A DNA stretch of 64,000 nt from Aurantiacibacter suaedae (GTDB lineage: Bacteria > Pseudomonadota > Alphaproteobacteria > Sphingomonadales > Sphingomonadaceae): the NCBI RefSeq assembly GCF_005434915.1, contig NZ_SKCG01000002.1, positions 744,948 through 808,947 of the forward strand, written 5' to 3'. Under the pieces are notes generated by a model. It was not told the DNA's origin and made no database searches. It saw nothing but the letters and a program-made list of their open reading frames with translations. Each line of letters opens with the position of its first letter. The stretch's first letter is position 1. Shown piece by piece: positions 27,179 to 35,904 of this stretch. The translations under genes were made by a program, and so were the position numbers.

Positions 27179-27278
27179 GGGACATAATTGTGCCATAAGG
27201 CTGCTATGCTGATGAGGCCGTATCGGTCTTGGCTACGAATCGGTAAGACCGTGAACAAGGTGAGGCCTTGTGGAACAA

Positions 27279-28358
27279 ATGACTGATAACGCTCGTATAA
27301 AAATATTGGAGCCCTTGCTCGGGGCCTTGCGCCAATGGGTCTATCCGGGCGAGGATGCGCCGTGGCGGCAGCGTGATACCGACTGGACTGCGGTGCTGGA
27401 CCTGGCCGAAGAGAACAAGTGTCTGCTGCTTGTGGCGGAGGGGATGAGCAGGGCGCGAATCGCGATTCCGCCGAGTCGCGAGGACAAGGTGAAGGCCAAG
27501 CGCGAGGCCTGTCTCCTTCGCAGCATGGCCAACCTGGGGGTTACGGCAACGATTTGCAGCATCTTGCGCACGCACGGCATCAAAGTGGTGTCGATGAAAG
27601 GCGTGCTCAGGGCGCATGCGCTCTATGGCCGCTGGGATGTCCGGCCAGCGCAGGATACCGATATTCTCGTGCGCAGTGCCGACTACCGCTCTGCCATCGA
27701 TGTGCTTGGGGCTAACGGATTCTTTTCGCCGATTTCGGCCCAGAACGCCTGGTGGCATGAATATCTTGGCGAATCGCCGCATTTGCCGGTGAACGGTGGA
27801 ACCACTGTCGACCTTCATCACAAGGTCAGGCAGCCCGGAACGCCGGCGCCAACGGATATCGAGCGGATTCTCGCCTCGGCCAGGATGGCCAAGGTCGGTG
27901 GCCGCGCGATCCCGGTGATGAGCGATATGGATGCGGCAATGCTCACCGCCAGCAGCCTGGGCAAGGCGCTGAGAAGCGGTGAGGTGTGGCTACACTATGC
28001 GCATGAGCTTCTCGTCGTCACGGCGGCGCTGGATGACGATCAGCGCGCGTCCTACGACGCCTATGCGCGCGAAATCGGAGTTTCGCGCCTGTGGCAGTTC
28101 GCAACCGGCCTTGCGAACGCGACCTTCCTCATCGCAAAGAAGGGAGCGAATCCAAATAGCGATGACCAGTCGCGCTGGGCGGATACTTTGCTGCATACGA
28201 AAGCGCCGCAAGAGCGGCTCGGCAAGCGATCGCATTTGCTATGGAAGTGGACTGACGGGGATATCGCGCGGCCATACCGTTTCGCCCGCGAGTTCTGCCT
28301 GGTCCGGCTGGGCGACATGCGCCGCCACTACGAAGAAGCCAGGCAAGGGTCTGCCTAA
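27279..28358 (+). CDS. Nucleotidyltransferase family protein of lasso cluster (NTP_transf_5 type)
   Basis: The 359-residue protein has MKGVLRAHALYGRWDVRPAQDTDILV (split near residue 120), the nucleotidyltransferase core with Lys, Arg and the Asp-x-Asp metal pair, then WWHEYLGESPHLPVNGGTTVDLHHKV with a third acidic site. Family members often accompany lasso kinases and are thought to modify the phosphorylated tail. It is divergent from the precursor and has its own promoter. GTG at 27270 would add three residues; ATG at 27279 is chosen. Its exact donor is unknown. Confidence 0.85.
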   Translation: MTDNARIKILEPLLGALRQWVYPGEDAPWRQRDTDWTAVLDLAEENKCLLLVAEGMSRARIAIPPSREDKVKAKREACLLRSMANLGVTATICSILRTHGIKVVSMKGVLRAHALYGRWDVRPAQDTDILVRSADYRSAIDVLGANGFFSPISAQNAWWHEYLGESPHLPVNGGTTVDLHHKVRQPGTPAPTDIERILASARMAKVGGRAIPVMSDMDAAMLTASSLGKALRSGEVWLHYAHELLVVTAALDDDQRASYDAYAREIGVSRLWQFATGLANATFLIAKKGANPNSDDQSRWADTLLHTKAPQERLGKRSHLLWKWTDGDIARPYRFAREFCLVRLGDMRRHYEEARQGSA

Positions 28359-28386
28359 GGCGCGTCTGGTTTTCCGGGCGGCGCTG

Positions 28387-28422
28387 AACCTGCGGGCAGC
28401 CAGAAGGCCCTTCCCGCAGGTT
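28387..28422. terminator. Inverted repeat between convergent genes
   Basis: AACCTGCGGG (28387-28396) pairs with CCCGCAGGTT (28413-28422). It lies between the stops of the nucleotidyltransferase gene and ugd. There is only a very short T-run on the plus side, so termination is plausible and not certain. Confidence 0.5.
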
Positions 28423-28450
28423 TGCCGCAATCGATCAGGCGCGGGGAGGC

Positions 28451-29752
28451 TTAGCGGCCGATCCCCACATAGGTGTAGCCCAGGCTTTCGGCCTGATCGC
28501 GGTCGTAGATGTTGCGCAGGTCGACCAGCACCGGCTGCTTCAGCATGGTCAGCACCCGCCGCAGATCGAGCGCGCGGAACTCGTCCCACTCGGTGACGAT
28601 CGACAGCGCATCGGCACCCTCGATCGCCTCATAGGGCGAGGCGCAATATTCGACATTCTGAATCACGAGGCGGGCCTGTTCCTCGCCCTGCGGATCGTAA
28701 ACCTTCACATTCGCACCGGCATCCTGCAGCGTCTGCACGATGGCGATTGCGGGGCTGTCGCGCATGTCGTCGGTGTTGGGCTTGAAGGTGAGGCCGAGCA
28801 GGGCAACGGTCTTGCCGCGAACATCGCCGTCGAGCGCCTGGATGATCTTGCGACCCATGGCCCGCTTGCGGTTGTCGTTCACCGACACCACCGCTTCCAC
28901 GATGCGCTGCGGCGCGTCGTAGTCCTGGCTGGTCTTGAGCAGGGCCAGCGTATCCTTGGGGAAGCAGCTGCCGCCGTAGCCGGGGCCGGCGTTGAGGAAC
29001 TTGGGGCCGATGCGGTTGTCGAGCCCGATCCCGCGCGCGACATCCTGCACATCGCCGCCGACCTTTTCGCACAGGTCCGCGATTTCGTTGATGAACGAGA
29101 TCTTGGTGGCGAGGAAAGCGTTGCCGGCATACTTGGTAAGCTCGGCCGAGCGGCGGCTCATCTCGACGATGGGCGACTTGTTCAGATAGAGCGGGCGGTA
29201 AATCTCGCGCATCACTTCCATGCCGCGCGGATTGTCGCCGCCGATCACGATCCGGTCCGGGCGCTTGAAATCGTCAATCGCCGCACCTTCGCGCAGGAAT
29301 TCGGGGTTCGAAACCACCGCAAACTCTGCATCCGGGTTGGTTTCCTTGATGATCCGGGCCACCTCATCGCCCGTACCCACCGGCACGGTCGACTTGTTGA
29401 CGATCACGGTGAAGCCCTTGAGGTTTCGCGCAATTTCCTCGGCGGCGGCGTAGACATAGCTGAGGTCGGCATGGCCGTCGCCGCGGCGCGACGGGGTGCC
29501 CACGGCAATGAACACGGCATCGGCGTCGGTCACGCCCGCTTCCAGCTCGGTGGTGAAGGTCAGGCGGCCCGCGCGCACGTTGTTTTCGACCAGCGTCTCA
29601 AGGCCAGGCTCGTAGATCGGAATCTTGCCCTGCTTCAGCGCGTCGATCTTCGTCTGGTCCTTGTCGATGCAAGTGACGTCATGGCCAAAGTCGGCAAAGC
29701 AAGCCCCCGAAACCAGGCCGACATAGCCCGAGCCGATCATTGTCACGCGCAT
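28451..29752 (-). CDS. ugd: UDP-glucose 6-dehydrogenase
   Basis: The 433-residue enzyme oxidises UDP-glucose to UDP-glucuronate with two NAD. It has the Rossmann motif GSGYVGL (7-13), VGTPSRRGDG, STVPVGTGDE, the hinge-helix part ELTKYAGNAFLATKISFINE and catalytic Cys263 in GGSCFPKD. Length is normal. A GAGGAA ribosome site precedes the ATG at 29752. UDP-glucuronate is a common donor for acidic exopolysaccharides, so it may feed the locus at the left of the window, though the enzyme also serves other pathways. It lies downstream of galE in the same direction. Confidence 0.95.
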   Translation of the reverse strand: MRVTMIGSGYVGLVSGACFADFGHDVTCIDKDQTKIDALKQGKIPIYEPGLETLVENNVRAGRLTFTTELEAGVTDADAVFIAVGTPSRRGDGHADLSYVYAAAEEIARNLKGFTVIVNKSTVPVGTGDEVARIIKETNPDAEFAVVSNPEFLREGAAIDDFKRPDRIVIGGDNPRGMEVMREIYRPLYLNKSPIVEMSRRSAELTKYAGNAFLATKISFINEIADLCEKVGGDVQDVARGIGLDNRIGPKFLNAGPGYGGSCFPKDTLALLKTSQDYDAPQRIVEAVVSVNDNRKRAMGRKIIQALDGDVRGKTVALLGLTFKPNTDDMRDSPAIAIVQTLQDAGANVKVYDPQGEEQARLVIQNVEYCASPYEAIEGADALSIVTEWDEFRALDLRRVLTMLKQPVLVDLRNIYDRDQAESLGYTYVGIGR

Positions 29753-29857
29753 CGTAGGATATTCCTCGTTGAATTGTGCACTGCGGCGTACCCTTAGGGA
29801 CCGCGGGTGGGAATGGGAAGATCATGTGTCAAACTGCCCCAAGCCGTGACAGGTCTT

Positions 29858-29892
29858 CGCGGTTCGCCGTGTCATAGAAATGACGAACCGCG
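29858..29892 (-). terminator. Hairpin after galE
   Basis: CGCGGTTCG (29858-29866) pairs with CGAACCGCG (29884-29892), extended by GTCAT and ATGAC inside. It lies 17 bases after the galE stop on the minus strand. There is no T-run, so it may act as a partial terminator or an mRNA-stabilising stem between galE and ugd. Confidence 0.45.
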
Positions 29893-29908
29893 CGGCTGGT
29901 GCGCCCGG

Positions 29909-30919
29909 CTATTCGGCGCGGATCGTGCTCAGTTTCTCTTCCCAGGCAAGCGCGTGGGTGATGATCGTGTCGAGATCGTCGTATTGCGGAACCCAGGGCA
30001 AGGTCGCTCTTATGCGCGCAGGATCGGAGACCAGCGCCGCCGGATCGCCCGCGCGGCGCGGCGACAGCTCGCGGGTCACCTTGCTATCGGTCACCCGGTC
30101 TACGGCATCGAGCACTTCCAGCACCGAGAATCCGCGGCCGTAGCCGCAGTTCATGGTCAGCGAGCTGGCGGGATCGCCGACCAGTGCCCCGAGCGCATGG
30201 ACATGGGCAGCGGCAAGGTCGCTGACATGAATATAGTCGCGCACGCCGGTGCCATCGGGTGTGTCGTAATCGGTGCCGAACACGCCGACCTTATCGCGCT
30301 TGCCCAGGGCCGCCTCGCACGCCACCTTGATCAGATGGGTGGCGCCTGCGGTGGACTGGCCGGTCCGCGCTTGCGGATCGGCGCCGGCGACGTTGAAATA
30401 GCGCAGCACGCAGAAGTTCATCGGATGGGCCGCGCTGGTGTCGGCCAGCATCTGCTCGGTCATCAGCTTCGACCATCCGTAGGGATTGATCGGGCTTTTC
30501 GCATCGTCTTCGCGCACCGGCGATCTTTCCGGCACGCCATAGGTCGCCGCCGTGCTCGAAAAGATGAAATGGGGCACGCCCGCCGTCACCGCCGCCTGGA
30601 TCAGCACGCGGCTCTTCGCGGTGTTGTTGTGATAATACTTGAGCGGGTTCTCGACCGATTCGGGCACGATGATGGACCCGGCAAAGTGCATGACCGCTTT
30701 CGTCCCCTGCTCGGCGAAGATGCGGGCCAGCAAGGCGGCGTCTTCGATATCGCCTTCGTAGAACGGCACGCCATCGGGCACGGCAAAGCGGAAGCCGGTG
30801 GTCAGGTTGTCGATCACGGCCACAGGCCAGCCTGCATGCTTCAGCGCCAGAACTGCGTGGCTGCCGATGTATCCCGCGCCACCAGTGACCAGAACCGGAA
30901 CCTTTTCGCCGTCACTCAT
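29909..30919 (-). CDS. galE: UDP-glucose 4-epimerase
   Basis: The 336-residue enzyme interconverts UDP-glucose and UDP-galactose. It has VTGGAGYIGSH (11-21) for NAD, the catalytic Ser121-122/Thr123 region FIFSSTAATYG and Tyr147-x3-Lys151 (PYGWSK), followed by RYFNVAGADP. Length is normal. A GAGGAAAG ribosome site lies before the ATG at 30919. Its neighbour is ugd, and together they supply UDP-galactose and UDP-glucuronate, likely for the polysaccharide locus and for envelope glycans. Confidence 0.95.
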   Translation of the reverse strand: MSDGEKVPVLVTGGAGYIGSHAVLALKHAGWPVAVIDNLTTGFRFAVPDGVPFYEGDIEDAALLARIFAEQGTKAVMHFAGSIIVPESVENPLKYYHNNTAKSRVLIQAAVTAGVPHFIFSSTAATYGVPERSPVREDDAKSPINPYGWSKLMTEQMLADTSAAHPMNFCVLRYFNVAGADPQARTGQSTAGATHLIKVACEAALGKRDKVGVFGTDYDTPDGTGVRDYIHVSDLAAAHVHALGALVGDPASSLTMNCGYGRGFSVLEVLDAVDRVTDSKVTRELSPRRAGDPAALVSDPARIRATLPWVPQYDDLDTIITHALAWEEKLSTIRAE

Positions 30920-31121
30920 GTCAGATCTTTCCTCGCGCTGTGTTGCACTGCGGGACGAAGCGTTATCTCGCCCAGCTTGTCAAAGCCAGCCCTGCCTGTT
31001 GCGCCGTGCATGACGCGAGGCGCGATAGGGCCGCAATGTTGACATTTCGGTAGCGCGGCTCTCGAAAGGCCTCCCGCAACCTCGCGGGCCAGATACCAAG
31101 GCCAGATAACAAGGATCGCCA

Positions 31122-33200
31122 GTGAACGAGAACAAGGAGAGCATGAATAGCGAAGTGTTGCCGCCGGTCGCCGAGAAGCGGGCGCACGAGGTGAGCCATC
31201 ATGGCCGCACGATCAGCGATCCCTACGCCTGGCTGCGCGATCCGAAATATCCGGAGATCGACGATCCGCAGGTGCTCGACCATCTGAAGGCCGAGAACAC
31301 TTTCTTCGAGGCGCAGATGGGTGGCCGCAAGGCGCTGGTCGATGCGCTGTTCGCCGAAATGCGCGCGCGGATCAAGGAGGCCGACAGCTCGGTGCCGCAG
31401 AAGGATGGCGACTGGGTCTACTGGACCGAATACGAGGAAGGCGGCGAATATCCGCGTTACTGGCGGCGCCCGGCGGAAGGCGGCGAGGCGCAGTGCTACC
31501 TCGACGGGCCGAAGCTGGCCGAGGGCCACGATTACTTCAGCCTCAACGACGTTTCGGTGAGCGAGAACGGGCGCCTGGTCGCCTATTCGGTCGATACCAA
31601 CGGCTCGGAACGCTACACCGCGAAGGTGGTCGACCTCGTCACCGGCGAGATGCTGAACGAAGAGATTCCCGATACCAATACCTCGCTGGTCTGGGCGGCG
31701 GACGATACGATGCTCGTCTATGGCCGTGCCAATGCGCAGTGGCGGGTCGATTCGATTCTCGTTCACCGGCTCGGCACCGATGCGGCAGATGATGCCGAAA
31801 TTTACCACGAGGACCGCACCGGCTTTACCGCGAACGTGGCGCTGTCGGGCAAGCGCGACTGGCTGATCTTGCCCACCGGCGACCATGCCACCAGCGAGGT
31901 CCGCCTGGTGCCCGCGGCCGATCCGCTGGCCGAGGCGATTGTCGTCAAGCCCGCGCGCGAAGAGGTCGAATACGGCGTCGATGTGCATGGGGACACGATC
32001 TACATCTGGGCTAACGACACCCATATCAACTTCCGCCTCGCCAAGGCGACGCTCAGCGATCCGGCTAACTGGGAAGAGGTGATCCCCGGTTCGGACGAGT
32101 TCTACCTCACCGGCTTCGACCTTTATGAAGGCTTCTTCGTCACCGAGGGACGGCTGGCCGGGCTCGACCAGATCGCGATCCATTCCTACGACGCGCCGCT
32201 TAAAGGCAAGCCGATCGCGTTCCCCGAGGCGACCTATTCGGCGAGCCTTGTCGGCAATCCCGAGTGGGACGTGGACACGATCCGGCTCGTCTATTCCTCG
32301 ATGGTCGCGCCGCGCACGGTCTACGATTATCACCTCGCCACCGGCGAGCTGGAGGTGCGCAAGGTGCAGGAGATCCCCTCCGGCTATGACGCCTCGCTTT
32401 ACACCAGCGAGCGGCTGATGATCCCCGCGCGCGACGGGACCGAAATCCCGGTTAGCGTGGTCTACCGCAAGGATCGCGCTGCTGGCGGCCCGCTGCACCT
32501 TTATGGCTACGGCGCATACGGCATTGCCATCGATCCTTCGTTCTCGACCACGCGGTTGAGCCTCGTCGACCGGGGCTTTGCCTATGCCATCGCCCATATC
32601 CGCGGCGGCGACGACTTGGGTCGCGCCTGGTACAACGCGGGCAAGCGCGAGCAGCGCACCAATGCCTTCAACGACTTCGAAGACGTGGCACGCGGGTTGA
32701 TCGATTTGGGCTACACCGCGAATGGCAAGATCAGTTCGAGCGGCGGCTCGGCTGGCGGCGAGCTGATGGGCGCGGTGATCAACCAGGCGCCCGAGCTGTT
32801 CGGCGCGGTGGTGGCGCATGTGCCCTTCGTCGACGTGCTCAACACCATGCTCGACGAGAGTCTGCCGCTGACGCCGGGCGAGTGGCCCGAGTGGGGCAAC
32901 CCGGTCGAGGACGTGGCTGCCTTCGACCTCATCGCCAGCTACTCGCCTTACGATCAGGTGCGCACGCAAGGCTATCCGCCGCTGATGGTGACGGCGGGCC
33001 TGAACGATCCGCGCGTCACTTACTGGGAGCCCGCCAAGTGGGTCGCCCGCCTGCGCGAGCTGAAAACCGACCAGAACGCGCTGCTGCTCAAGACCAACAT
33101 GGGCGCAGGCCACGCGGGCAAGACCGGGCGCTTCGAGGGGCTGAAGGAAGTGGCCGAGGAGGTCGCCTTCATCCTGTGGCAACTCGGGGTGGCCGAGTGA
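31122..33200 (+). CDS. S9 family peptidase, oligopeptidase B-like
   Basis: The 692-residue protein has an N-terminal beta-propeller (for example YPRYWRRP, DYFSLNDVSVSENGRLVAYS) and a C-terminal alpha/beta hydrolase domain with nucleophile Ser543 in GGSAGGELMG, Asp in the MVTAGLNDPRV block and His in MGAGHAGKTGR. Oligopeptidase B cuts short peptides after basic residues in the cytoplasm. No signal peptide is present. GTG at 31122 has an AAGGA site six bases upstream; an ATG at 31143 with AAGGAG three bases upstream is the alternative. It overlaps the thioesterase gene by GTGA. Confidence 0.92.
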   Translation: MNENKESMNSEVLPPVAEKRAHEVSHHGRTISDPYAWLRDPKYPEIDDPQVLDHLKAENTFFEAQMGGRKALVDALFAEMRARIKEADSSVPQKDGDWVYWTEYEEGGEYPRYWRRPAEGGEAQCYLDGPKLAEGHDYFSLNDVSVSENGRLVAYSVDTNGSERYTAKVVDLVTGEMLNEEIPDTNTSLVWAADDTMLVYGRANAQWRVDSILVHRLGTDAADDAEIYHEDRTGFTANVALSGKRDWLILPTGDHATSEVRLVPAADPLAEAIVVKPAREEVEYGVDVHGDTIYIWANDTHINFRLAKATLSDPANWEEVIPGSDEFYLTGFDLYEGFFVTEGRLAGLDQIAIHSYDAPLKGKPIAFPEATYSASLVGNPEWDVDTIRLVYSSMVAPRTVYDYHLATGELEVRKVQEIPSGYDASLYTSERLMIPARDGTEIPVSVVYRKDRAAGGPLHLYGYGAYGIAIDPSFSTTRLSLVDRGFAYAIAHIRGGDDLGRAWYNAGKREQRTNAFNDFEDVARGLIDLGYTANGKISSSGGSAGGELMGAVINQAPELFGAVVAHVPFVDVLNTMLDESLPLTPGEWPEWGNPVEDVAAFDLIASYSPYDQVRTQGYPPLMVTAGLNDPRVTYWEPAKWVARLRELKTDQNALLLKTNMGAGHAGKTGRFEGLKEVAEEVAFILWQLGVAE

Positions 33201-33604
33201 GCAACCGCTACCAGCAGACTTTCACCGCGCAGCCACAGCACATCGATGCCAACGGGCATGTGAACAACGCGGTGTGGGTGCGCTGGATGGAGGAGCTGGC
33301 GGTGGCGCACTGGCTGGCCGATGCTCTGCCGGAGCATGTGGACGCCTATGCCTGGGTCGTGACCCGGCACGAGATCGACTATCGCGGCAACGTGCAGCTA
33401 GGGGCCGAGGTAACGGGCCTGACCGAAATCCGCGAGGGGCCGAGGGGTGCGCGCTTCACCCGCTACTTTACCTTCACCGACACCGAGGGCCGCGAACTGG
33501 TGCGCGCCAAGACAAGCTGGGCGATGGTCGCGCGCGACACGTTCCGGGTGATGCGCGTGCCCGCCGAGGTGGCTGCGCCGTTTGCGCCTGAGAGCGGGTG
33601 GTAG
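33197..33604 (+). CDS. Acyl-CoA thioesterase, hotdog fold (4HBT family)
   Basis: The 135-residue protein has the hotdog signature HIDANGHVNNAVWVRWMEEL with Asp and Asn in the usual active-site helix, followed by VTRHEIDYRGNVQLG. Such enzymes split acyl-CoA or acyl-ACP thioesters. The start is the GTG of the GTGA overlap with the peptidase stop, which implies coupled translation. Substrate chain is unknown. Confidence 0.88.
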   Translation: MSNRYQQTFTAQPQHIDANGHVNNAVWVRWMEELAVAHWLADALPEHVDAYAWVVTRHEIDYRGNVQLGAEVTGLTEIREGPRGARFTRYFTFTDTEGRELVRAKTSWAMVARDTFRVMRVPAEVAAPFAPESGW

Positions 33605-33674
33605 ATTTAGAGCGGGACCACGCGGGGAAGCAGCCGTTCGCGCCTTGTACCCGGACGCCTTGCCACATCACACT

Positions 33675-33700
33675 CGCTCAGCCTGAGCCTGTCGAAGGCT
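33675..33700 (+). repeat. REP-like element, left copy
   Basis: The sequence starts CGCTCAGCCTGAGCC and ends TGTCGAAGGCT. The exact reverse complement is found at 33835-33860. Related CCTTCGACAGGCTCAGG elements are common as dispersed intergenic repeats in alphaproteobacteria. Confidence 0.75.
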
Positions 33701-33834
33701 ATGCGCTGAGGATAGCCCGCAGCGCTGCTCTTCTTCGCCAAAATCCCGCGCTGCAATGGGAGCTACTGTACTAACTACACGGATGACATGAATATGCGTA
33801 AAGTCGAAAGGAGGGCGAGGCACGGGGTGCACGT

Positions 33835-33860
33835 AGCCTTCGACAGGCTCAGGCTGAGCG
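33835..33860 (-). repeat. REP-like element, right copy (inverted)
   Basis: This copy reads AGCCTTCGACAGG then CTCAGGCTGAGCG and is a perfect inverted match of 33675-33700. The pair could fold into a 26-pair stem around 134 bases. Confidence 0.75.
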
Positions 33861-33945
33861 GCGGTGGATATGACCGAAATGGGGTGAAGGTGAATATTGC
33901 GACTTTTGGCTGGTGAAGGATGCTTGGCTGGCATAATTTGTTGTG

Positions 33946-34599
33946 ATGACTAAGCTTCCACCTACGGTCCAACAGCCCCGCATTCGCGCTAGAATCACGA
34001 ACAATTGGGTTGACTACCCGCACAACGATTTATCGAACGCCGCTCGGTTGTTTCGAGAGCGGGTCAACAAGGCGATCGTAAACGACGAGCGTACAGACCG
34101 CATCTTCCTCGACATGATAGCCTGTGTGACAATGATCGCGTTTTCGCTTGAGGGCTACGTCAATTTCATCGGCGCGAAGTTACTCGATGGCGAACCAGAC
34201 GAATGGGCGAATTTCGAGTGGGCCAGCGTTCGGGATAAGATCAAGACAATCCGCAAGCTGACAGGCATTCAAATTGATTGGAGCAAACGCCCATACTCGA
34301 CAACAACCGAGTTGAGCGATCTCCGCAACATGCTCGCTCACCCCAAGGCGCAGAAGGCAGAACCTCGCGAGTGGATCGCAGAGGGCACAGATAGTGAGTT
34401 CAAGAAGGTGCTCCGCAAGTATGAACCTGCGTGGGTAAAGGCTATCACTCCGTCATTTATAGACAAGGCACATACGGACGTCGAGGCGATCTGGAAAATC
34501 CTGTTGGCGGCTGCAAAGATCAAAGAGTTCGAGGCGTGGAGTGGTGGTTCGCAGGGTATTGAGCTAATCGATATCCTATCTGCTTATGAAGAAAAGTAA
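33946..34599 (+). CDS. Orphan HEPN-like protein
   Basis: The 217-residue protein is mostly helical by composition and carries LRNMLAHPK, with Arg127, Asn128 and His132 spaced as the RX4H motif of HEPN-domain proteins. Many HEPN proteins are RNases in toxin or defence systems, others only bind. It is not a close match to a family I can name. Base composition is lower in GC than the neighbours, which suggests later acquisition. No antitoxin-like or nucleotidyltransferase partner gene lies next to it. It is preceded by the REP-like repeat pair. Start ATG at 33946 is just after a GTG-containing run. Confidence 0.6.
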   Translation: MTKLPPTVQQPRIRARITNNWVDYPHNDLSNAARLFRERVNKAIVNDERTDRIFLDMIACVTMIAFSLEGYVNFIGAKLLDGEPDEWANFEWASVRDKIKTIRKLTGIQIDWSKRPYSTTTELSDLRNMLAHPKAQKAEPREWIAEGTDSEFKKVLRKYEPAWVKAITPSFIDKAHTDVEAIWKILLAAAKIKEFEAWSGGSQGIELIDILSAYEEK

Positions 34600-34692
34600 G
34601 TATGCAGCCGCTTTCGTCAATTGATAAAGGAGCAAGCATCATTTGGTTGCTAGTTCGCATTCTTCTTTTAAATGCCTGATGGTCCAAAAAAT

Positions 34693-35808
34693 TTATACCA
34701 AAACCTCATCCACAGTCAGCAGCTCATACCCCAGCTCTTCCGCCACCGCCGGATAGGTCACCCGGCCTGCGTGGACGTTCAGCCCCTGCGCCAGATGCGG
34801 ATCGCTGCGCAGCGCTTCCTTCCAGCCCATATCCGCAATCCGCAGTGCGTGGGGCAGGGTCACGTTATTCAGCGCATAGGTCGAGGTGCGGCTCACCGCG
34901 CCGGGCATGTTGGCGACGCAATAGTGGACCACGCCGTCCTCCACATAGGTCGGATCGTCATGGGTGGTCGCGTGGCTGGTTTCGAAGCAGCCGCCCTGGT
35001 CGATAGCCACATCCACCAGCACCGCGCCCGGCTTCATCGTCTTGAGCATCGCGCGCGTCACCAGCTTGGGCGCGGCGGCTCCGGGCACCAGCACCGCGCC
35101 GATCACGAGGTCGGCCTCGCTCACCGCATCTTCCAGATTGGCCTTGTTCGAAAAACGGGTGGAGGCCCGCGCCTCGAAATGGGTGCCGACGCGCTCGAGC
35201 ACTTCGGGATCGCGGTCCATGATCACCACGTCTGCGCCTAGCCCCGCAGCCATCTGCGCCGCGTTGAAGCCGACCACGCCGCCGCCGATCACCACGACCT
35301 TGCCTGGCATCACCCCGGGCACCCCGCCCAGCAGCACTCCGCGCCCGCCATGCGCCTTCTCCAGCGCGGTAGCGCCCGCCTGAATGGACATGCGCCCGGC
35401 CACCTGGCTCATCGGTTTCAGCAGCGGCAGCGTGCGGTTCGGGCCTGTCACAGTTTCGTAGGCAATCGCAGTGACGCCCGATTTCACGAGGTCGGCGGTC
35501 TGTTCGGGGTCGGGCGCGAGGTGAAGGTAGGTGTAAAGCAGCTGGCCCTCGCGCAGCTTGGCGCGTTCTTCGGCCTGCGGTTCCTTCACCTTCACCACCA
35601 TCTCGCAGTCCGCGAAGATCGGATCCGGCCCGGCAACGATCTTCGCTCCAGCGGCTTCGTATTGGGCATCATGCGCGCCGATGCCTTCGCCGGCGCCGCT
35701 CTCGATCCACACCTCGTGCCCGTGCGAGGCCAGCTCCTTTGCGCTTTCGGGCGTCAGGCCCACGCGATATTCGCGGTTCTTGATCTCGCGGGGGCTACCG
35801 ATGCGCAT
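34693..35808 (-). CDS. ald: Alanine dehydrogenase
   Basis: The 371-residue enzyme converts L-alanine to pyruvate and ammonia with NAD. It begins [20 protein letters not shown] with the Arg and Lys of the pyruvate site, has YTYLHLAPD with the catalytic His, [20 protein letters not shown] for NAD, then [13 protein letters not shown] and an [20 protein letters not shown] block. Length is exact for the family. It is divergent from the flavin reductase gene. Confidence 0.96.
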   Translation of the reverse strand: MRIGSPREIKNREYRVGLTPESAKELASHGHEVWIESGAGEGIGAHDAQYEAAGAKIVAGPDPIFADCEMVVKVKEPQAEERAKLREGQLLYTYLHLAPDPEQTADLVKSGVTAIAYETVTGPNRTLPLLKPMSQVAGRMSIQAGATALEKAHGGRGVLLGGVPGVMPGKVVVIGGGVVGFNAAQMAAGLGADVVIMDRDPEVLERVGTHFEARASTRFSNKANLEDAVSEADLVIGAVLVPGAAAPKLVTRAMLKTMKPGAVLVDVAIDQGGCFETSHATTHDDPTYVEDGVVHYCVANMPGAVSRTSTYALNNVTLPHALRIADMGWKEALRSDPHLAQGLNVHAGRVTYPAVAEELGYELLTVDEVLV

Positions 35809-35904
35809 ATCTGTCTCCTTGGTTGGCGAGGGTGGTTACAAGTGAAACCGTATCGCTGCAATCGCCACGTTGCATTGGCCCGCGCCTGTACCCACCTGCA
35901 CCAG

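Larger units (their letters stand above)
26999..27278. other. Divergent regulatory region of the lasso cluster
   Basis: About 280 bases separate the precursor gene (minus) from the nucleotidyltransferase gene (plus). The stretch is richer in A and T than its neighbours. A good plus-strand promoter is seen at 27150-27178. For the precursor, TTGAGG (27065-27060) and TAAGAT (27040-27035) on the minus strand with a 19-base spacer are a weak promoter candidate. No regulator binding site could be named and no further gene is seen. Confidence 0.5.
33605..33945. other. Gene-free stretch with REP-like inverted repeat
   Basis: About 340 bases without a supported gene. It contains two perfect inverted copies of a 26-base element and otherwise shows no coding pattern. 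The small open frames on the minus strand here are without ribosome sites or recognisable domains. Confidence 0.6.

Noticed and set aside
30963-33182. Long open frame (739 codons) antisense to the S9 peptidase gene
   Set aside because: It has no recognisable domain and mirrors the GC-rich third positions of the peptidase gene, which has clear motifs.
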